Positions 42,590 through 55,110 of a stretch of DNA of 64,000 bases are shown piece by piece (the stretch's first letter is position 1; every line of letters starts with the position of its first letter). The translations under genes and the position numbers were made by a program. The notes beneath the pieces were generated by a model. It searched no databases. It saw nothing but the letters and a program-made list of their open reading frames with translations, and had not been told where the DNA came from. The DNA is from Pisaster brevispinus (lineage: Eukaryota; Echinodermata; Asteroidea; Forcipulatida; Asteriidae): NCBI GenBank assembly GCA_023634235.1, contig JAMKCF010000007.1, forward strand, positions 1,811,001 through 1,875,000. Reading direction: 5' to 3'.

Positions 42590-44790
42590 AACAGCAACAT
42601 AATATGCAGCAGGTGTAACCCGGAAAAAGGGTACACTTCGAAAACTAATGAATAAAACTAATAAAAACACTAACTGTTGGGGTACTCGCTTGAACAAATG
42701 AGAAAAAAAACAAAGATCGGGTAGGGAAAAGTCGCGAGGAATTTAGTAAAATAGAAACAATGACAACTGACTTTTTAGAAACACGAACTGAAAATGTATT
42801 TATTTTATCAACTCAAAACTCGCATAGAAATTGCATGGAGAAGGACCAATCAACTGTGATAATTTTAACTAAACCTGGAATACCTTAAAAATACACTCAA
42901 CAATCTGTTTCAACCAAAAGCTAACAATCCAGAACACTTGTAAAATAAAACTATTGAGTTGACTGTAATGTTTCCCTTGGTGTAATAATGTGGAAATAAA
43001 CCGTTGCTTGGATTGAATCAAAACTAATAAAAACCCAGCAAAAACTAACTATAGGACAAAAATATAAACCAAAACTAAAAGTCTATAAAAAACTAAAAAC
43101 CAACACAGTATCAAAGAGGGTTACAAATTAAAACAAATAGCTTTAACAACCTGTTAGACCAAGAAACAAAAGAAAATACAAAAAATGAGAATACTTGAAA
43201 AGGATAATGCAAAAAATTGGAATACAGATCAAATAACAAGAATATAACATGAATAAAAAGACAGGCAAAAATACACCAACCCTGTACCATAAACAATACA
43301 CAGGGTTACTTAGTTATAGCATGGAGGAAGAATTCTTCCTCCATGCTTATAGTACTCAGGCTATATATCAGGGATCCTCTTAATCCAATCAGCCAAACTA
43401 CACCAACTTTCCTGTGAATACATAATGAGCAAAACCACCAGAAAGGAATGCTGATTCCCTTTCCCAGGAATTTAGAGTTGCACCAGTCACCAAACGACTA
43501 CTAATCCCTAACCCATGGCTAACAGTAGTGTACACTCTACACTGGACTGGAAAGTCAAAGGACTAGTACAACAATTTGCAAGTTGAGCCCAAGGGGAAAT
43601 TGACACCACAGTAATAAAGTTACCAATAAATCTAAACAAAAAAATAAACTATGACAGAGGACTAATACCAGTCAGCAACTCCTGGATAAACTCTCTTGAT
43701 AATGGGCAGTGATCTAAATAAACTTCTACACAGTAGCAAATCTGTGGGAAAACTCCGCCTCTTACATAAAACAAAGAACCAAGTAGAAGTACATGCCATT
43801 TTACTCTGTCAGTCATTGTCAGGCACATGTGCCAAAAATACAATATAATGGAAGTAAACCTAGCAAGTTAAACAAAATGATAGAGTTGTCCTCTTCTGTT
43901 TTACAACATTTCCAGTACAGAATTAAAAACTTAAAGAATTATAATCAAAATGCTCACAAAAGGGATATACTAATGCAAGAAATAAGGTTGCGTTCTCATT
44001 CCAACAATTGATCCATCTAAAGCATTTGTACGCAAACTTTATGTACAAAGTGAAATTATAAACAACTGGGCTAAGAATCCTCGTCTTAAACAAGACTCAA
44101 TTTTAAAGTGACCAAAGGTTTTCTCTGGACATAATTTTGTCAAGATAACATGGCATTTTCCATAAAAACTTAGTGACACAGGAGTGAAATCTTGCATTAT
44201 TACAAACAATAAACAAAGAAAAAGTTGTCTTTGACTTGCCAAGTCCACAGCAGACAAGACTTCTAGGCAGACAAAAATGCACTTTGCTCAGGAGTGAAAG
44301 GAGAGTTGATGTTGTCTCCTTACTGCCGGGTCTGCTATGTGGGCGAAAACACTTCAGGGGCCAGTGACCACCTGGTCCTTATCAAGATTGCTTTGTTTAT
44401 AGCTGGCAAGGGGTCACACTCTTAGCAAATACTAGGGACCATTCCTTGGCACTAAAGAAAAACCCAAATAATAAAATTGAGGGATGCTACTCCTATAAAA
44501 ACTGTAAGGATGGGAACTAAACCTTAACCCAGACCATACACAATACAAGGATGGAAATTTCACCCCTTACACAGGCATAGTTCATTTGCATGCTCTGCCT
44601 GTGTGCCAGGGAAAGCGTCTGCATGGAAACCAAACCAAAAAGCGCCCTCCACGCCACGCAAACGAATGAAGGGAAAACGGAACTTAGGCCGATGTACAAA
44701 TTTTTCAACAGACCTAGTATAATACGAGAAAAATAATCTTGGGGCTTATTGATTCTCAATCAACGCGTGTGACAAATTAACAATGGCTGA
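42590..44790. other. A-rich stretch without a recognised gene
   Basis: Plus-strand A-rich sequence with no long open frame on either strand. The stretch from tgtaacccgg (about 42615) to cagggttac (about 43305) has weakly inverted ends and could be an element of about 700 bp. A perfect 26-bp palindrome follows at 43320. From 43350 to 44760 I see no recognisable coding or RNA feature. Confidence 0.4.
43320..43345. repeat. perfect 26-bp palindrome
   Basis: The 13-base half catggaggaagaa is followed by its exact reverse complement. A relative with gaggtagaattctacctc lies at 39065-39082, and ctacctccatgg recurs at 42449. It may be the end sequence of a repeat family. Confidence 0.8.
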
Positions 44791-45194
44791 AGGAGGATGA
44801 CTCAAAAGAGGGCGCTATCAGAAGAAGTTTGTACACAGAGCTCACCGTAGGGGGGGGGCAGACACCGGCTTAGTCATCGATTCTAGATTATGAGATTGGG
44901 GGGAATAGCTACATATAGTGCCAATAATTAAAATTTTTGAAATATTTTCTGCCTAGGTATCATTTTGCGGTGTCAAATAAATTTATATAATCTATGTCAC
45001 CCACCCCCCCCCCAGGGGCAAACCCTTGTATGTATTAAGTTCATCCCTTGTTTCTTCTGACTGTCATTCTGCCTCTTTCTTTTGTTAATTTCAGCTGCTT
45101 CTGAGTGTAAATGTATGTGTTGTGTTGTCATAATTTTAGCCCATTTTAGCCTTTTTTGTTGAGAAAGCTCTCTGCCTTAGGCGCTCCAAGTGCG

Positions 45195-45345
45195 TTCAGG
45201 TTGGTTGGCTCAGTGGTTTCTTCCCTGCACCTCTCTGTGGACCCGGTTCGATTCCCGGACGGGAGCCATGGGTTTTTCAGACCCTAACTGCATGAGTTAT
45301 CCGTATTTGGGGCTTTCCTCCCACGTCTACACTTAAATTTCTTTA
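45195..45345 (+). mobile_element. tRNA-derived SINE
   Basis: Head: ggttggctcagtggtttc (A-box-like) and cccggttcgattcccgg (B box with a T-stem that pairs). Body: gccatgggtttttcagaccc and ggggctttcctcccacg. Same family as 25285-25500 and 57315-57560. Confidence 0.75.
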
Positions 45346-45676
45346 TTCTGGCTTCAAAACGTGGCGTGATGTTTCCATTTGGGATGCTTATCCAGCTGTA
45401 TAATTCAGATTTAGACTCAGAAACGTGATGAGACCAATTCAAAGTTTTTGAGAAAAACTGACGAAATCATTACCGCAGCAATAACAACAGGCTCACACGA
45501 CTCCATAGCCCATAGTATTCAATGGCTGTTTGCTAGCTCAGTTTAGGTGTAAGAGAAAAAAGAGCCAACACCCCAACCCCACTCCTGATCCCCGAAAGTG
45601 ACCGACGGCGATTATTCCCCCGTAATAGCGGCGACGGGGGAGGATCGAGGAAAAACAACCCCGTAAATGAGGGCGG

Positions 45677-45684
45677 TATATAAA
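45677..45684 (+). promoter_or_regulatory. TATA box
   Basis: TATATAAA 39 nt upstream of the ATG at 45723. With a start site about 30 nt downstream, the 5' UTR would be only about 15 nt, so either the leader is very short or transcription begins elsewhere. Confidence 0.5.
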
Positions 45685-45722
45685 CTCCCACGAACGTTCA
45701 CCACACGCACGCAGGATAAATC

Positions 45723-45822
45723 ATGGCCGACTTATGGGGTCTGGTTGACGTCTTCAAGCATGATGTCATCAAGATGGCGGAATATACAGGAGTGGAAGAT
45801 GGATCTTTTCAGCCAAAAGAAG
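45723..45822 (+). CDS. probable first coding exon of an unidentified gene
   Basis: ATG in a fair context (aaatcATGG, G at +4), 33 codons starting MADLWGLVDVFKHDVIKMAE and ending QPKE, then a donor gaag|gtaaat in phase 1. Preceded by a TATA box. Composition (mixed acidic, basic and hydrophobic residues) looks like protein rather than noise, but I cannot name the family. No convincing second exon was found before the window ends; an acceptor at about 48926 joins in frame but its product is unconvincing. It may be the start of a gene with a long first intron. Confidence 0.4.
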
Positions 45823-48107
45823 GTAAATTTAACACCCTTGGACCTGAAATGTCATAAGCTAATAACTGTCTTTGTAAAAAATATTTTGGAGATACCGAAA
45901 ATGATTTCTAGATTGAAAATGATGGAGTTATTGGGAGGCGTTTTGTTGAAAACAGTGCGTGATTTTCGCTTGTTTTGATAAAGTTGTGGTTCATGTGGAT
46001 GATAAATCGCATCGCTATTTTCACAATGTCCAGTTTTCGGTCAACCATGTCGTCGGATCAGCAAACAAATACGGCCACTTGTCGAAATTAGTGCTGCTCT
46101 TGAAATTTGTGGTTAATTTATGGGCTGATAAATGACAGCTCGGCAGCTCTGTCTACATATTATTTATTGTTTCATTTTGAGTGCACATTGTGTAATAAAA
46201 ATGTGTTGATTTATAAACAAAACACGCACACACAAAACTCACCACACGAACATGCATGAGTAAACAAGAACAGTGAGGATTTCTTTGTTAATTTATTGCC
46301 CAAGTGAAAATGATTTTGGTGTTGTCAACACATCAGTCCTGCCTGAAGTGTTTCAACAATTTTCTGTAAATGATAAATAAATAAAACAATTCAGTATTTA
46401 AATTTGAATCAAACTTTGTTGAAGTTGCCGGCTAACTTAAGTTAGCATTTGAGTGACTTTGAGTTTATAGACCATAGACAACATAGTTTAACACCTTTTC
46501 CCCATGGTGGAAAGGATACAATAAAATAGTTTAATATTAATAGTAATAACCTTTGAAACTCCAAAAGTAAAAACATTCATACAAAATCATTTTCATTCAT
46601 GGAGGGTGTAAACACATTGTGTGGGCGTGTTCAGAGTGTGAATGAGAAAACCACGTATTCTGAAGTTTTTAAAGCAAAAACAGAAACATTTGAAACCAAA
46701 TTTGAACACCTGAAAACTTGTGTTTTCTCTTGTTTGTTTGTTTGTTTGTTCGTTATAATTCGAAATATTTCATTTTTATTTGTATTCTATTTTATTTTTG
46801 TGCATGGAGGAAAGGGGGTGGACTAATTTACACTGTGTTCTCTTAGTCTTAGCTATAAAACTTACTTCAAGTTTGGTTTTACTGTCATAAATTGCATTTA
46901 TTTGCCCTTGGGCTGCAGAGCTAGACTGGTCCTATAGTCGGGGAGTATTGTTACAATTATTTAATTAAAAGACAAAACAAATAAATAAAATAGCCAGGCT
47001 CTCTTTTCCACTTAGTGGTTTAATTATTATTACACATTGGGAGCCAGACAAAGACTTTTCTGACCTGGGCCAAATTTCAGAACTGCTTTCAAAAATATGG
47101 TTACCAGCCAAATTACTTTATTATATGTGCCGTTTGTAGCAGGTTTCCTGCTTATTTTTGCATAGCAACAAAGTCTGAAGCGCTATTGTCTGCTGAAGCA
47201 GTTCTAATGAAAGTGGTACTGATTCAGTGATCGACGCTAGCCATGCTTTGTTTACAGCAGGTTTCGTTTCCATGACTGCAATGGCGGGAACAAAAATCAG
47301 GAAGTGTTGGCTTAAGTGCAAGCGATTAATACAGGACAACTCTGCATTTACCATTATAAAATGAGGAAATAAAACACAATACATTGTCTCGTATTAAGAA
47401 AAGGACAGACACAATCTACATCCTACTGATAGTGTATAAATCTGTGTACCGGTGCTGTGCAGATATCTGGTGAGACTTCCTTTGTTTGAGTCTGTTGTTG
47501 TTGTTTTTTTAATTGTAGCTTTAAAAAATCATTCGATAAGGCCAATAGTTGTTTCTACAGTGGTAATAAGTATACTTAAATGTATTTTAATTGCATCTAG
47601 GGCAGGCTGAGTGCGATCATACTACACCATTAAATGCTATTAAATGCATGACAATATACCCAAGGTCTGTAATTTCATTCTTTTATCTGGGGGCAAGGCC
47701 ATGCGTGTCATTTGAAATCAATCATTTTTAAGGTGTATCCAGTGAGCAAGTTCCCGCGTATCGCATTCATGTTGCACAATGCTGCGTAAAATGTATTCAG
47801 TTGCTACCCAAACATTCAGACATCATCATGTAAATAAAATGCTAAAACTAAAAATACATGGCACTCGGTTTGCATAAAATTTGTTCAGTGTAAATCGTTC
47901 CCTCGTACTGTTCTTGAGCCAATTTCAGGCAGCAGAGACAACAGCCCAGAGCAGCTGTGTCTGTTTAGTTTCAAGTATTTTAAATAATCTGATACTTAAA
48001 TCTAGGATGTGAGTCTGTGCACAGTGGGAAAACAATCTACCTGTAGCTTTAAAAAGGTTACATCATGTAAATGAGATCTACGTTTAGTTTAAAAGAGCTG
48101 TGGTGGT
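45823..48107. other. unassigned non-coding region
   Basis: No exon, RNA gene or intact element is supported. A fragment of the ccaatttcatag MITE family may lie near 47065-47110. Confidence 0.4.
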
Positions 48108-48235
48108 CCTGCAGACCTGGTATTTCATTTTGCAAAGGGCACTTCCATTGGAAAATTTGAAAGTCTAGGGGAAACTTTTGAAGGGGCACCAAGGCCAAGA
48201 CAAGGGCAACAGAGGCCATGGCCTCTGGGCCTCTG
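48108..48235. repeat. dispersed repeat (ggcaccaaggcaa family)
   Basis: Contains cagacctggtatttcatttt, gggcacttccattggaaaat, gggaaacttttgaaggggca and caccaaggccaagac. Relatives: 63217-63345 (same orientation, most similar) and partial copies at 56270-56395 and near 30690-30730. Confidence 0.75.
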
Positions 48236-48280
48236 TGTAATAATGCTGCTAATCCCAGGTGCAATTCTGCACTACATGTA

Positions 48281-48793
48281 TGAGGTCGTTCAGACACAGT
48301 AATAAAGTCGGTTTTAAGGCAGTTTGAACTCATTCGGGTTTGATTTTGTGTGTCTGAACGAGCTCTTAAAACTTAGCCGAATCGGGTTGAACTCAAATGA
48401 GTTAAATCGGTCGGTGAGGGTGGTTTAACACTAAACCACTTCGGGTTTATCTTTTAGCACGGTGTGTGGACAGAATAAAAATGACAACATCCAATTTTAA
48501 CTCATAACGGATGACCGCTGACCTGTGTAAAAAGGTCGCTAAGTAAATATGCCTACGTACGCCTCAACGTGCACCTCAACAGGGCCGTGTGCGTGCTTTT
48601 GTGAATAAACCGGATGTTGTTGTGTTGGGTCACGGTGCTGTTTGACCTCTTAAAACCGAAGGTAAACCGCATCGGGTTTAACTTCGAGCTGTCTGAACGC
48701 CAGGTAGTTTTATTCTTACGACCACCCTCCGCTGCTAGTAAAGTTAAACCGATTAGGGTCTAACTTTAGTACGCTGCCTGAACATGGCCTTAG
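48281..48793. mobile_element. MITE or non-autonomous DNA transposon (gttcagacac ends)
   Basis: Left end gaggtcgttcagacac; right end, inverted, aaggccatgttcaggcag. The inner arms share cggttttaag, actcattcgggttt and taaacc-rich blocks (gttaaaccgattagggtcta on the right). About 510 bp, no coding capacity. Confidence 0.65.
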
Positions 48794-49234
48794 AGGCACT
48801 GTGCGAGACTCTGTAAGTGCAGATTTCCGTAGTTAGCAGCGTCGTAAAATTAGGCTCAGAGATTTGTCAGATCTTGAATTCCACAGAGACCTGTGATTGA
48901 GACAATGGCCTTTCTTATCCAGGTCTTTGTCCAGTTGCCATGGTTACCACTCAGATGTTTTTCTTTCTTGGCAAATTTGAGTTTTTTCCACCAGAAAACA
49001 TTTGCTCTCTTTTCTTAAGAAGTGGCATGGCCCAGCAAGAATGCAATTCTTGGCATGCATTGAGTACAACAGAAGACATGGACGGAGGTGGAATGACAAA
49101 GAATATTAATCTCAACCCAGTAGTAATTGAATACAGCACATTCCAACACCATGACAAACCAAACCAGCGGACTTCTGGATATGATATGCCTGACTGCATG
49201 AAATGCTTGGTTTGTGTTTTTTTATGATGCATTC

Positions 49235-49680
49235 AGCTTTAATGGTAGGATCACGGATTTGTACATAAATACTCCAAAAATTAATGACCAGAAAAACGTA
49301 CTTGGTAAGAAGCACTGTGGACAGTTGTTGATAAACTGTGAGAAAGGAATCCCTTTAATTTTTCACTCCAAAACGCTTGAACTAAGAAATGATTCATGCA
49401 TGAATCGATTCTCAGATTTATGAGGGTTGACTGAAAGTTAAAACTTTTGTGGTGTCAGTTCGCAAAATATGCTGAGCCCATTCTTTTCACCTGGCTAAAT
49501 GTGATGGATTCAACATTCTTGGTGAAAACACAGTAGTATTTTTTGCTGTTTTCTCAACAAGTAGAAACTTTCAGATGAAACTTTCACATGTGACTTTTAT
49601 TGTATCTTTATTGACAATTTGGCCTATAAATTAGCCATTTTGTTGACAAAAACCAATCTATGACCCTACCTTAACAAAGT
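49235..49680. mobile_element. dispersed MITE (copy 1 of 2)
   Basis: Collinear with 54662-55110: ggatcacggatttgtac, aattaatgacc, acttggtaagaa, atgattcatgcatgaatcga, tttctcaacaagtagaaact and aatctatgaccctacc. Ends resemble inverted gtagggtcatagattgg. Confidence 0.75.
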
Positions 49681-50344
49681 CAATCTGTGAGTCTTCAGTC
49701 GTATTTAACATTTGATGGGTTTGAAATTGCTTTGTAAAGTGATCAGAAATTTTAAACCCATCAATTTATCTTATTCTAATGAAATTAATGAATATAACAT
49801 GTACTGCAACTGTACAATAAATGTAGACATGGTAGACTTGAGAAAGTCTAGGGTTTGTGGCTGGATTTTTAAAGAAAGCATTTTTATTATTTTGTAAATA
49901 ATGTTTTTATTTGTAAACATGGTAAAGCGCTTGGGACATTTGTGTCAGGCGCTACACACATGTAGTTGTACATACTAATTGTAGTACATTATTGTTATTA
50001 TCTATAAAGAACTGGTGAGTTTTGTACCACAGTGCAGACAGTCTGCATTATTTACAAAGTTTATTTAAATGAAGAAATGGGTCTTTGTTCACATCATGGA
50101 ACCTTCTGAATACATTATGTAGTTCATTTAAAAAATGTTTTCACTTTTATTTTTGGGCAAACACCTGTTTTAAGGAAAAGAAAACAAGAAACACAAATGT
50201 GGGTAATTTTGTGTGGTCATTCTTCCTGTATAAAAACCATATTTTCACAGCATTTTCTTCTGTTAAAAACTGTCTTCATTTATAAATCTTGCCAAGGAAA
50301 AAACAAAACTGCTTGTAACACCTTAAAAAAAAAAAAAAATAGTA

Positions 50345-50535
50345 CTATGTAAAACACCTTGTAAGCCATGACATGGTGCTATGTACGTACAAAGTAAAGG
50401 AGTCTAGGTCTCATACTTCAAAAATGTACATTGTAGCCCCACAAACCTTGTAGGAAAAATACTGAATGCTGGAGCGCCTTGAGCGTTACTGGGTAACGAA
50501 TATGAGCGCTATATAAGAAGCCACTATTGCCATTG
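50345..50535 (+). mobile_element. SINE 3' half (same family as 11110-11527)
   Basis: Body and tail only: aaaacaccttgtaagccatg, gtctcatacttc, gcgccttgagcgttactggg, gcgctatataagaagc, then a degenerate tta-type tail. It abuts, tail to tail, an inverted copy at 50545-50985. Confidence 0.8.
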
Positions 50536-50544
50536 TTATTATTA

Positions 50545-50985
50545 TAATATGCAGTTCTTATATAGTGAGCTTTTATCACACTCAAGGGTGTCTCAAAGCA
50601 CAAAGTATTTTTCTACAAAGTACATGCTGCAAGCTATGTTCGAAATATAAGACCCATTTCTTTGCAAAGAACCATGTAACGGGGCTTACAAGGTGCTGTG
50701 GCACATTCTGCAGCGAACCACACCAGAAAACACTGGGGTGAACCTCTTCTCTTAAAAAAATATGCTAAGGACAAGTGTACAGGTGTACTGGGTTCTTGAT
50801 TGCATACACAACACACAGGACCAACGGCATTACATCTCATCCGAAGGACGGAGCAGCATTAATGGTTTTAAAGTGTCTGGCTTTTAGGACACAATTAGTG
50901 TCAAGACCAGGACTCGAACCCACATTCTGCTGATCAGAAACACCAGAGCTTGAGTCCAGTACACTTGACCTTTCAGCCATAACAA
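50545..50985 (-). mobile_element. tRNA-derived SINE, near full length
   Basis: On minus: a decayed tRNA-Leu-like head (ggctgaaaggtcaagtgtac; B box ggttcgagtcctgg), then ccttcggatgagatg, gttgtgtatgc and gcaccttgtaagcc, and a tail with tatataagaactgcatatta. Diverged from the 11110 copy. Confidence 0.8.
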
Positions 50986-50989
50986 ATTA

Positions 50990-53100
50990 TTACAGCAAAT
51001 TCCAACTGCACATATGTGCATAGACTGCTATGGGGCATAGGGGCTACGTAGGTGCTCTATTGTAGAGCACTGCAATTGAACTCGGGCGTCTCCTCAGATG
51101 TGACCGAAATAATTTCAGTCAATTGTAGGTCAAAGGTTTAATTTATTTTTTTTAATACAAGTGGGAAAAGATGTCCTGTGGTATTTTAAAAAATGTATTG
51201 TTTCAAAAAACTCTTGGAAGAAAACTTCCTTTGGTGTATGTTTGAACTAATTTTTGTGTGGACAAATAATTTTTGGTTTTACAGAGCTCACCTAACAGGA
51301 GGTACATGTACATTTGTGTCTCAGTGTACTGTTAATTAAAGTAATTTCACTTGGCATTTGTAATTTTCAGGATCCAATCCATAAATTAATCAACAACAGC
51401 AAAAAGAAAGAGAAAAATGCCAGAAGAATACTTGTTAATTTTTAATAAATGTCCCTGGATAATCAATTTTATATCTGGCACATTTCCCATGCTGCTGTTG
51501 ATACTGTTGCCACAGACGACAAGCCTTTATAAATTATATTTTTTTAAGCATCAACACCGTCTGGCTGGATTCGGCGACATTAGTTTGTCACTACTGACAG
51601 ATGAACTTAGTAGTCAGTCCTCCAATCCAGCCCTCGCAGCCAATCGTGAAAGCTTTTATATTAGTTGATATGTAGCCGTAATTATGATGTAGATATTTCC
51701 CAGTTCGGTGCCTGTCTGTCTCTCTACCTTAATGCATGCCAAGGTTACGTTTTAGAACTGGTGACATCTTGCGCCGACCTGCTCGTCCTAATGCTCTCCT
51801 TTCATTCAAACCTTGCGTCCAAGAAACTGAATGAGGTGTTCATAAGACCCAGGGAAACATGTGTGTGCAATCAGACACTCTGTGAGATACTGTGAAACTG
51901 GAGATTATTGGAGTGCGTCATTTATCCATGAATGTGGCATTTACAAAAATCATCGCCACATACTGCTACCTGAGGTTCTGCGTCTCTACAACGTCATTGT
52001 GTGTTTGGTACAGGAAGTATGTAAGTCAAGGTGGTGTGTTTTGTTGGGTTGTTTGGATAAGAATTTGTGTTTGTATTGCATTTTGTCGTGTACTTGCCTT
52101 GAGTGGCCATTAAGCATGTTAAGGGGTTATGACTTGTAGCCTAACATAAACAAATGAAAAAAATATCACAATTTGTGTACAGTTGTTGTAAAAGTTTGTT
52201 TCTGTTGGTTATTGTGCTTCATGTAACAGATGGAACAGATGGAATTTACCTTTAGCAAACCTGAAACCATGATTTGCTACGATTGGCAGATTTCTTGTAC
52301 CGAATACATGTACACTACGTGTATGGAGTTGTGTGTTTTATTTGACCAGTGTGAACGATCATCAACTTGAACTATAGACCTTTATCATAGTGCGGCCATT
52401 TTGATGTTCTGCCATTTTAAAAATCAATGAAACCAAACCGAGGCTGGGCTGGAAAAGGAAAGAGTCTGACTCCTTATTCTACAATAAACATCATTATTCA
52501 TTGCTGGTATTGGATACTTAAGGAACATTTGACCAAGATGCTGACAACATGATAATGATCTATTGTACACTTTGTTTTAGTCTTAATGATTTGAAATCTG
52601 AGCAACATTTCTAAACCTTTTCCATTCAGACAAATTACAAGTAGAGAGGCAGTGTTTATTTAAAAATGTGACTACCTACATGTAAGTTGATGGCTTTTTT
52701 GTCATTGAAGTAAAAACAATGATGTACATGTACATGTAGATGATAGTGTATTTTTCCATAAATCTAATGATGTATCGTCCTTCAAAAGGATTGCAGGATA
52801 TTAATTTCAAGCTGAATAGCCTAACAAAGTGACTGGGAACCGGTTGATCTGTGAACCGATGAGGCTAAGTCCTTTGTATGGCACTTGACATTACCGAGGA
52901 TGAATAATTACCGTCTGTAGCCTCGCCTTTGTGCTGAGATTCATGGATGAGATCATCTGATATCAAATGGGAAAGATTTCACTGTTGTCCGCATTTGGTC
53001 AAGGTGGGTCGAGAACAGTAGAGTTTCTAAATTGAGCTCTTTGGTACTTAGGCAGTGTTAGGGAGCGAGACTGGAATGTTTGTCATGTACTCAGACAACT
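50990..53100. other. unassigned non-coding region
   Basis: No gene, RNA or repeat family is recognised with confidence. The 52830-53000 stretch has balanced, complex sequence and could be a conserved element, but a comparison is needed to say so. Confidence 0.35.
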
Positions 53101-53103
53101 GAT

Positions 53104-53472
53104 CCATTGTAAATACTCCACTTGTGGGGGTATTTAATTTTCAATTTTTACTGTACAAATTTGTTGTTGTTTTCTGATTGCCATTTTGTCTGGTTCCCTG
53201 TACCAATCATATCATTACTTAATATACGATACAAAAAGGGGCCATGACTTTTTTGGCCATCTAGCCTCAGTTTGGTTACATTATTGATTTGAATGGGAGA
53301 TTTCCATTGTAAATGCGGTACATGTAGTGGGGTATTTAAATTTCAATTTTAATCAGTAAAAACTTGATTTCTGATTGCCATTTTGTCTGGTTCCCTGTAC
53401 CAATCAAGGGGCCAGACTATTTTGACCATCTAGCCTCAGTTTGGTTACATGATTGATTTGAATGGGAGATGT
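53104..53472. repeat. two-copy tandem duplication
   Basis: Copy 1 (about 53104-53306) and copy 2 (about 53307-53472) share ccattgtaaat, ttctgattgccattttgtct, ggttccctgtaccaatca, tagcctcagtttggttacat and gatttgaatgggagat. Copy 2 lacks about 40 bp (catatcattac to cgatacaaaa). Confidence 0.9.
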
Positions 53473-54089
53473 AGATGGCTGCACCTTCATGTCTATCACA
53501 AGGGAATTACTAACAATACATTGTTTAAATTTGATGGCACTGCCTGAGGCCTTGGAACCCTGGTGCTAATGATGTGCATTCATAATTGATTGTTGTTTAA
53601 CAATTCCCAAACTGCCAGGTGGTCATTGTGACATACTGAGACAAAGTGAAGATGTACTATACATAAAGTAGATACCGTACCCGTGCTTGCATTTTTATAA
53701 AGTACAAGTGACCTTTCAACAGTGTTATGCATAGCCAGTGTCCTAATGCTCATTTAGTTTTTATTTGAATTACACATTTTTATTATCCCCATATTAATTG
53801 TTAATTATCAGCAGCCATGACAGCAAGGCAAACACTCAACCTATGCAGTAAAACAATCTACTTACCCATAGACATACATGTTAGTGTTAGCCAGAGGGGT
53901 GTCTGGGTGTCTTTTGGACACCCTAATTTCAATTTTGACACCCTTTTTTTATCTGTCATTTACATGTATTGTAAGTGAACAATTTGGAAACTCAGTTTTT
54001 TAATTTCCAGCAAATGTTGACACCCTTTTACAAAATCCTAGCTAAAACCTTGCCCATAGAGCAAGGGGCCTTGATGATCTAGAGGCCAA

Positions 54090-54295
54090 CTTTAAAAGTG
54101 CTGCTTACTGTTAGTAGAGCATTGTGCTTTAACAACTTTTTGCTAAGCAAAAAACAAGCGGGATACCATTCGCATTGTACAGTGTACATGTGACATGTTA
54201 TTCTGGCTGGTAATCTTATTCTGGTAACTAGCACTGATGTGTAATTTTGTTCTTAGCACATGTAGCAGCTCTATAAAATTTGGCCCACACCCGTA
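54090..54295. mobile_element. MITE copy (ccaatttcatag family)
   Basis: Decayed relative of 19360-19648: ggccaactttaaaagtgctg at the left, agcagctctataaaatttgg at the right, with tgctaagcaaaaaac and cgggatacc inside. Confidence 0.6.
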
Positions 54296-54661
54296 CAGAT
54301 CATCATTGTTGTAAGATACATTGTCATTTCATTTTGTAAAGTGTGCACAAGAGTGAATTTATTTATTTACAAAACTTTTACACAACAATGTACATTCCTT
54401 TAAAATGATCGGGTTGTTTTTGTTTTCGGTGACTGTGCCTTACACTGACTCACAGTGTGTCAGTTATCTTTCCATTATTCTCTCATTTCGCCTTGTTCCT
54501 TGGCTCTTCATTTTAATAGTTTTCCCAAGGTGACACATATACCTGTAGTCAAAAACTTGCAAAGGTCATTCGGAATTGTGATTCAGTGTTTGTTATTATC
54601 AATCCAAACACCATACCCAGGGTAGAACAGCTGGTGTTTAATTCATTTTAAATTTGAATTA

Positions 54662-55110
54662 AACGTGGGGTCATAGATTGGTAAATGGTCCAAAAAGTAA
54701 TGACCATAGAAACTTACTTGGTGAGAATTATTGCAGCTGCTGATACACATGGCACACTACAGGTTGTATAAACTATTTTGTAATTTGGTTTGGATATTTT
54801 TTCATCCTAAAACATTTGAATCTGAGAAACGATTCATACATGAATCGTTTCTCAGATTTCTGAGGGTTTAGTGTCTGTTCGCGAATGCTGCAGTGGCCAG
54901 AGATGCAGAACTTGGTACCCACTGTCACCTCGCCAAATGTGGATGGATCCGACGTATACCGTTGCAGGTATTTTGCTGTTTTCTCAGCAAGTAGACACTG
55001 TACTCAGCTGAAACTTTTACTTGTGACTTTTAATATATCTTTCTTTATAATTTTGTCAGTAACTCAGACAGTATTACGTTGACAAAACCAAATGATGACC
55101 CTACCCTAAA
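54662..55110. mobile_element. dispersed MITE (copy 2 of 2)
   Basis: Collinear with 49235-49680. Contains an internal short hairpin, tctgagaaacgattcat followed by atgaatcgtttctcaga (about 54821-54860). Confidence 0.75.

Noticed and set aside
42615..43311. Solo LTR reading (tgtaac start)
   Set aside because: No clear terminal ca with a matching 4-6-bp duplication, and no primer-binding or polypurine site.
48926..49224. Possible second exon of the gene starting at 45723 (acceptor ttatccag, open frame to 49224)
   Set aside because: It joins in frame but has no good donor, the product lacks recognisable motifs, and the next sequence is a MITE. Not enough support.
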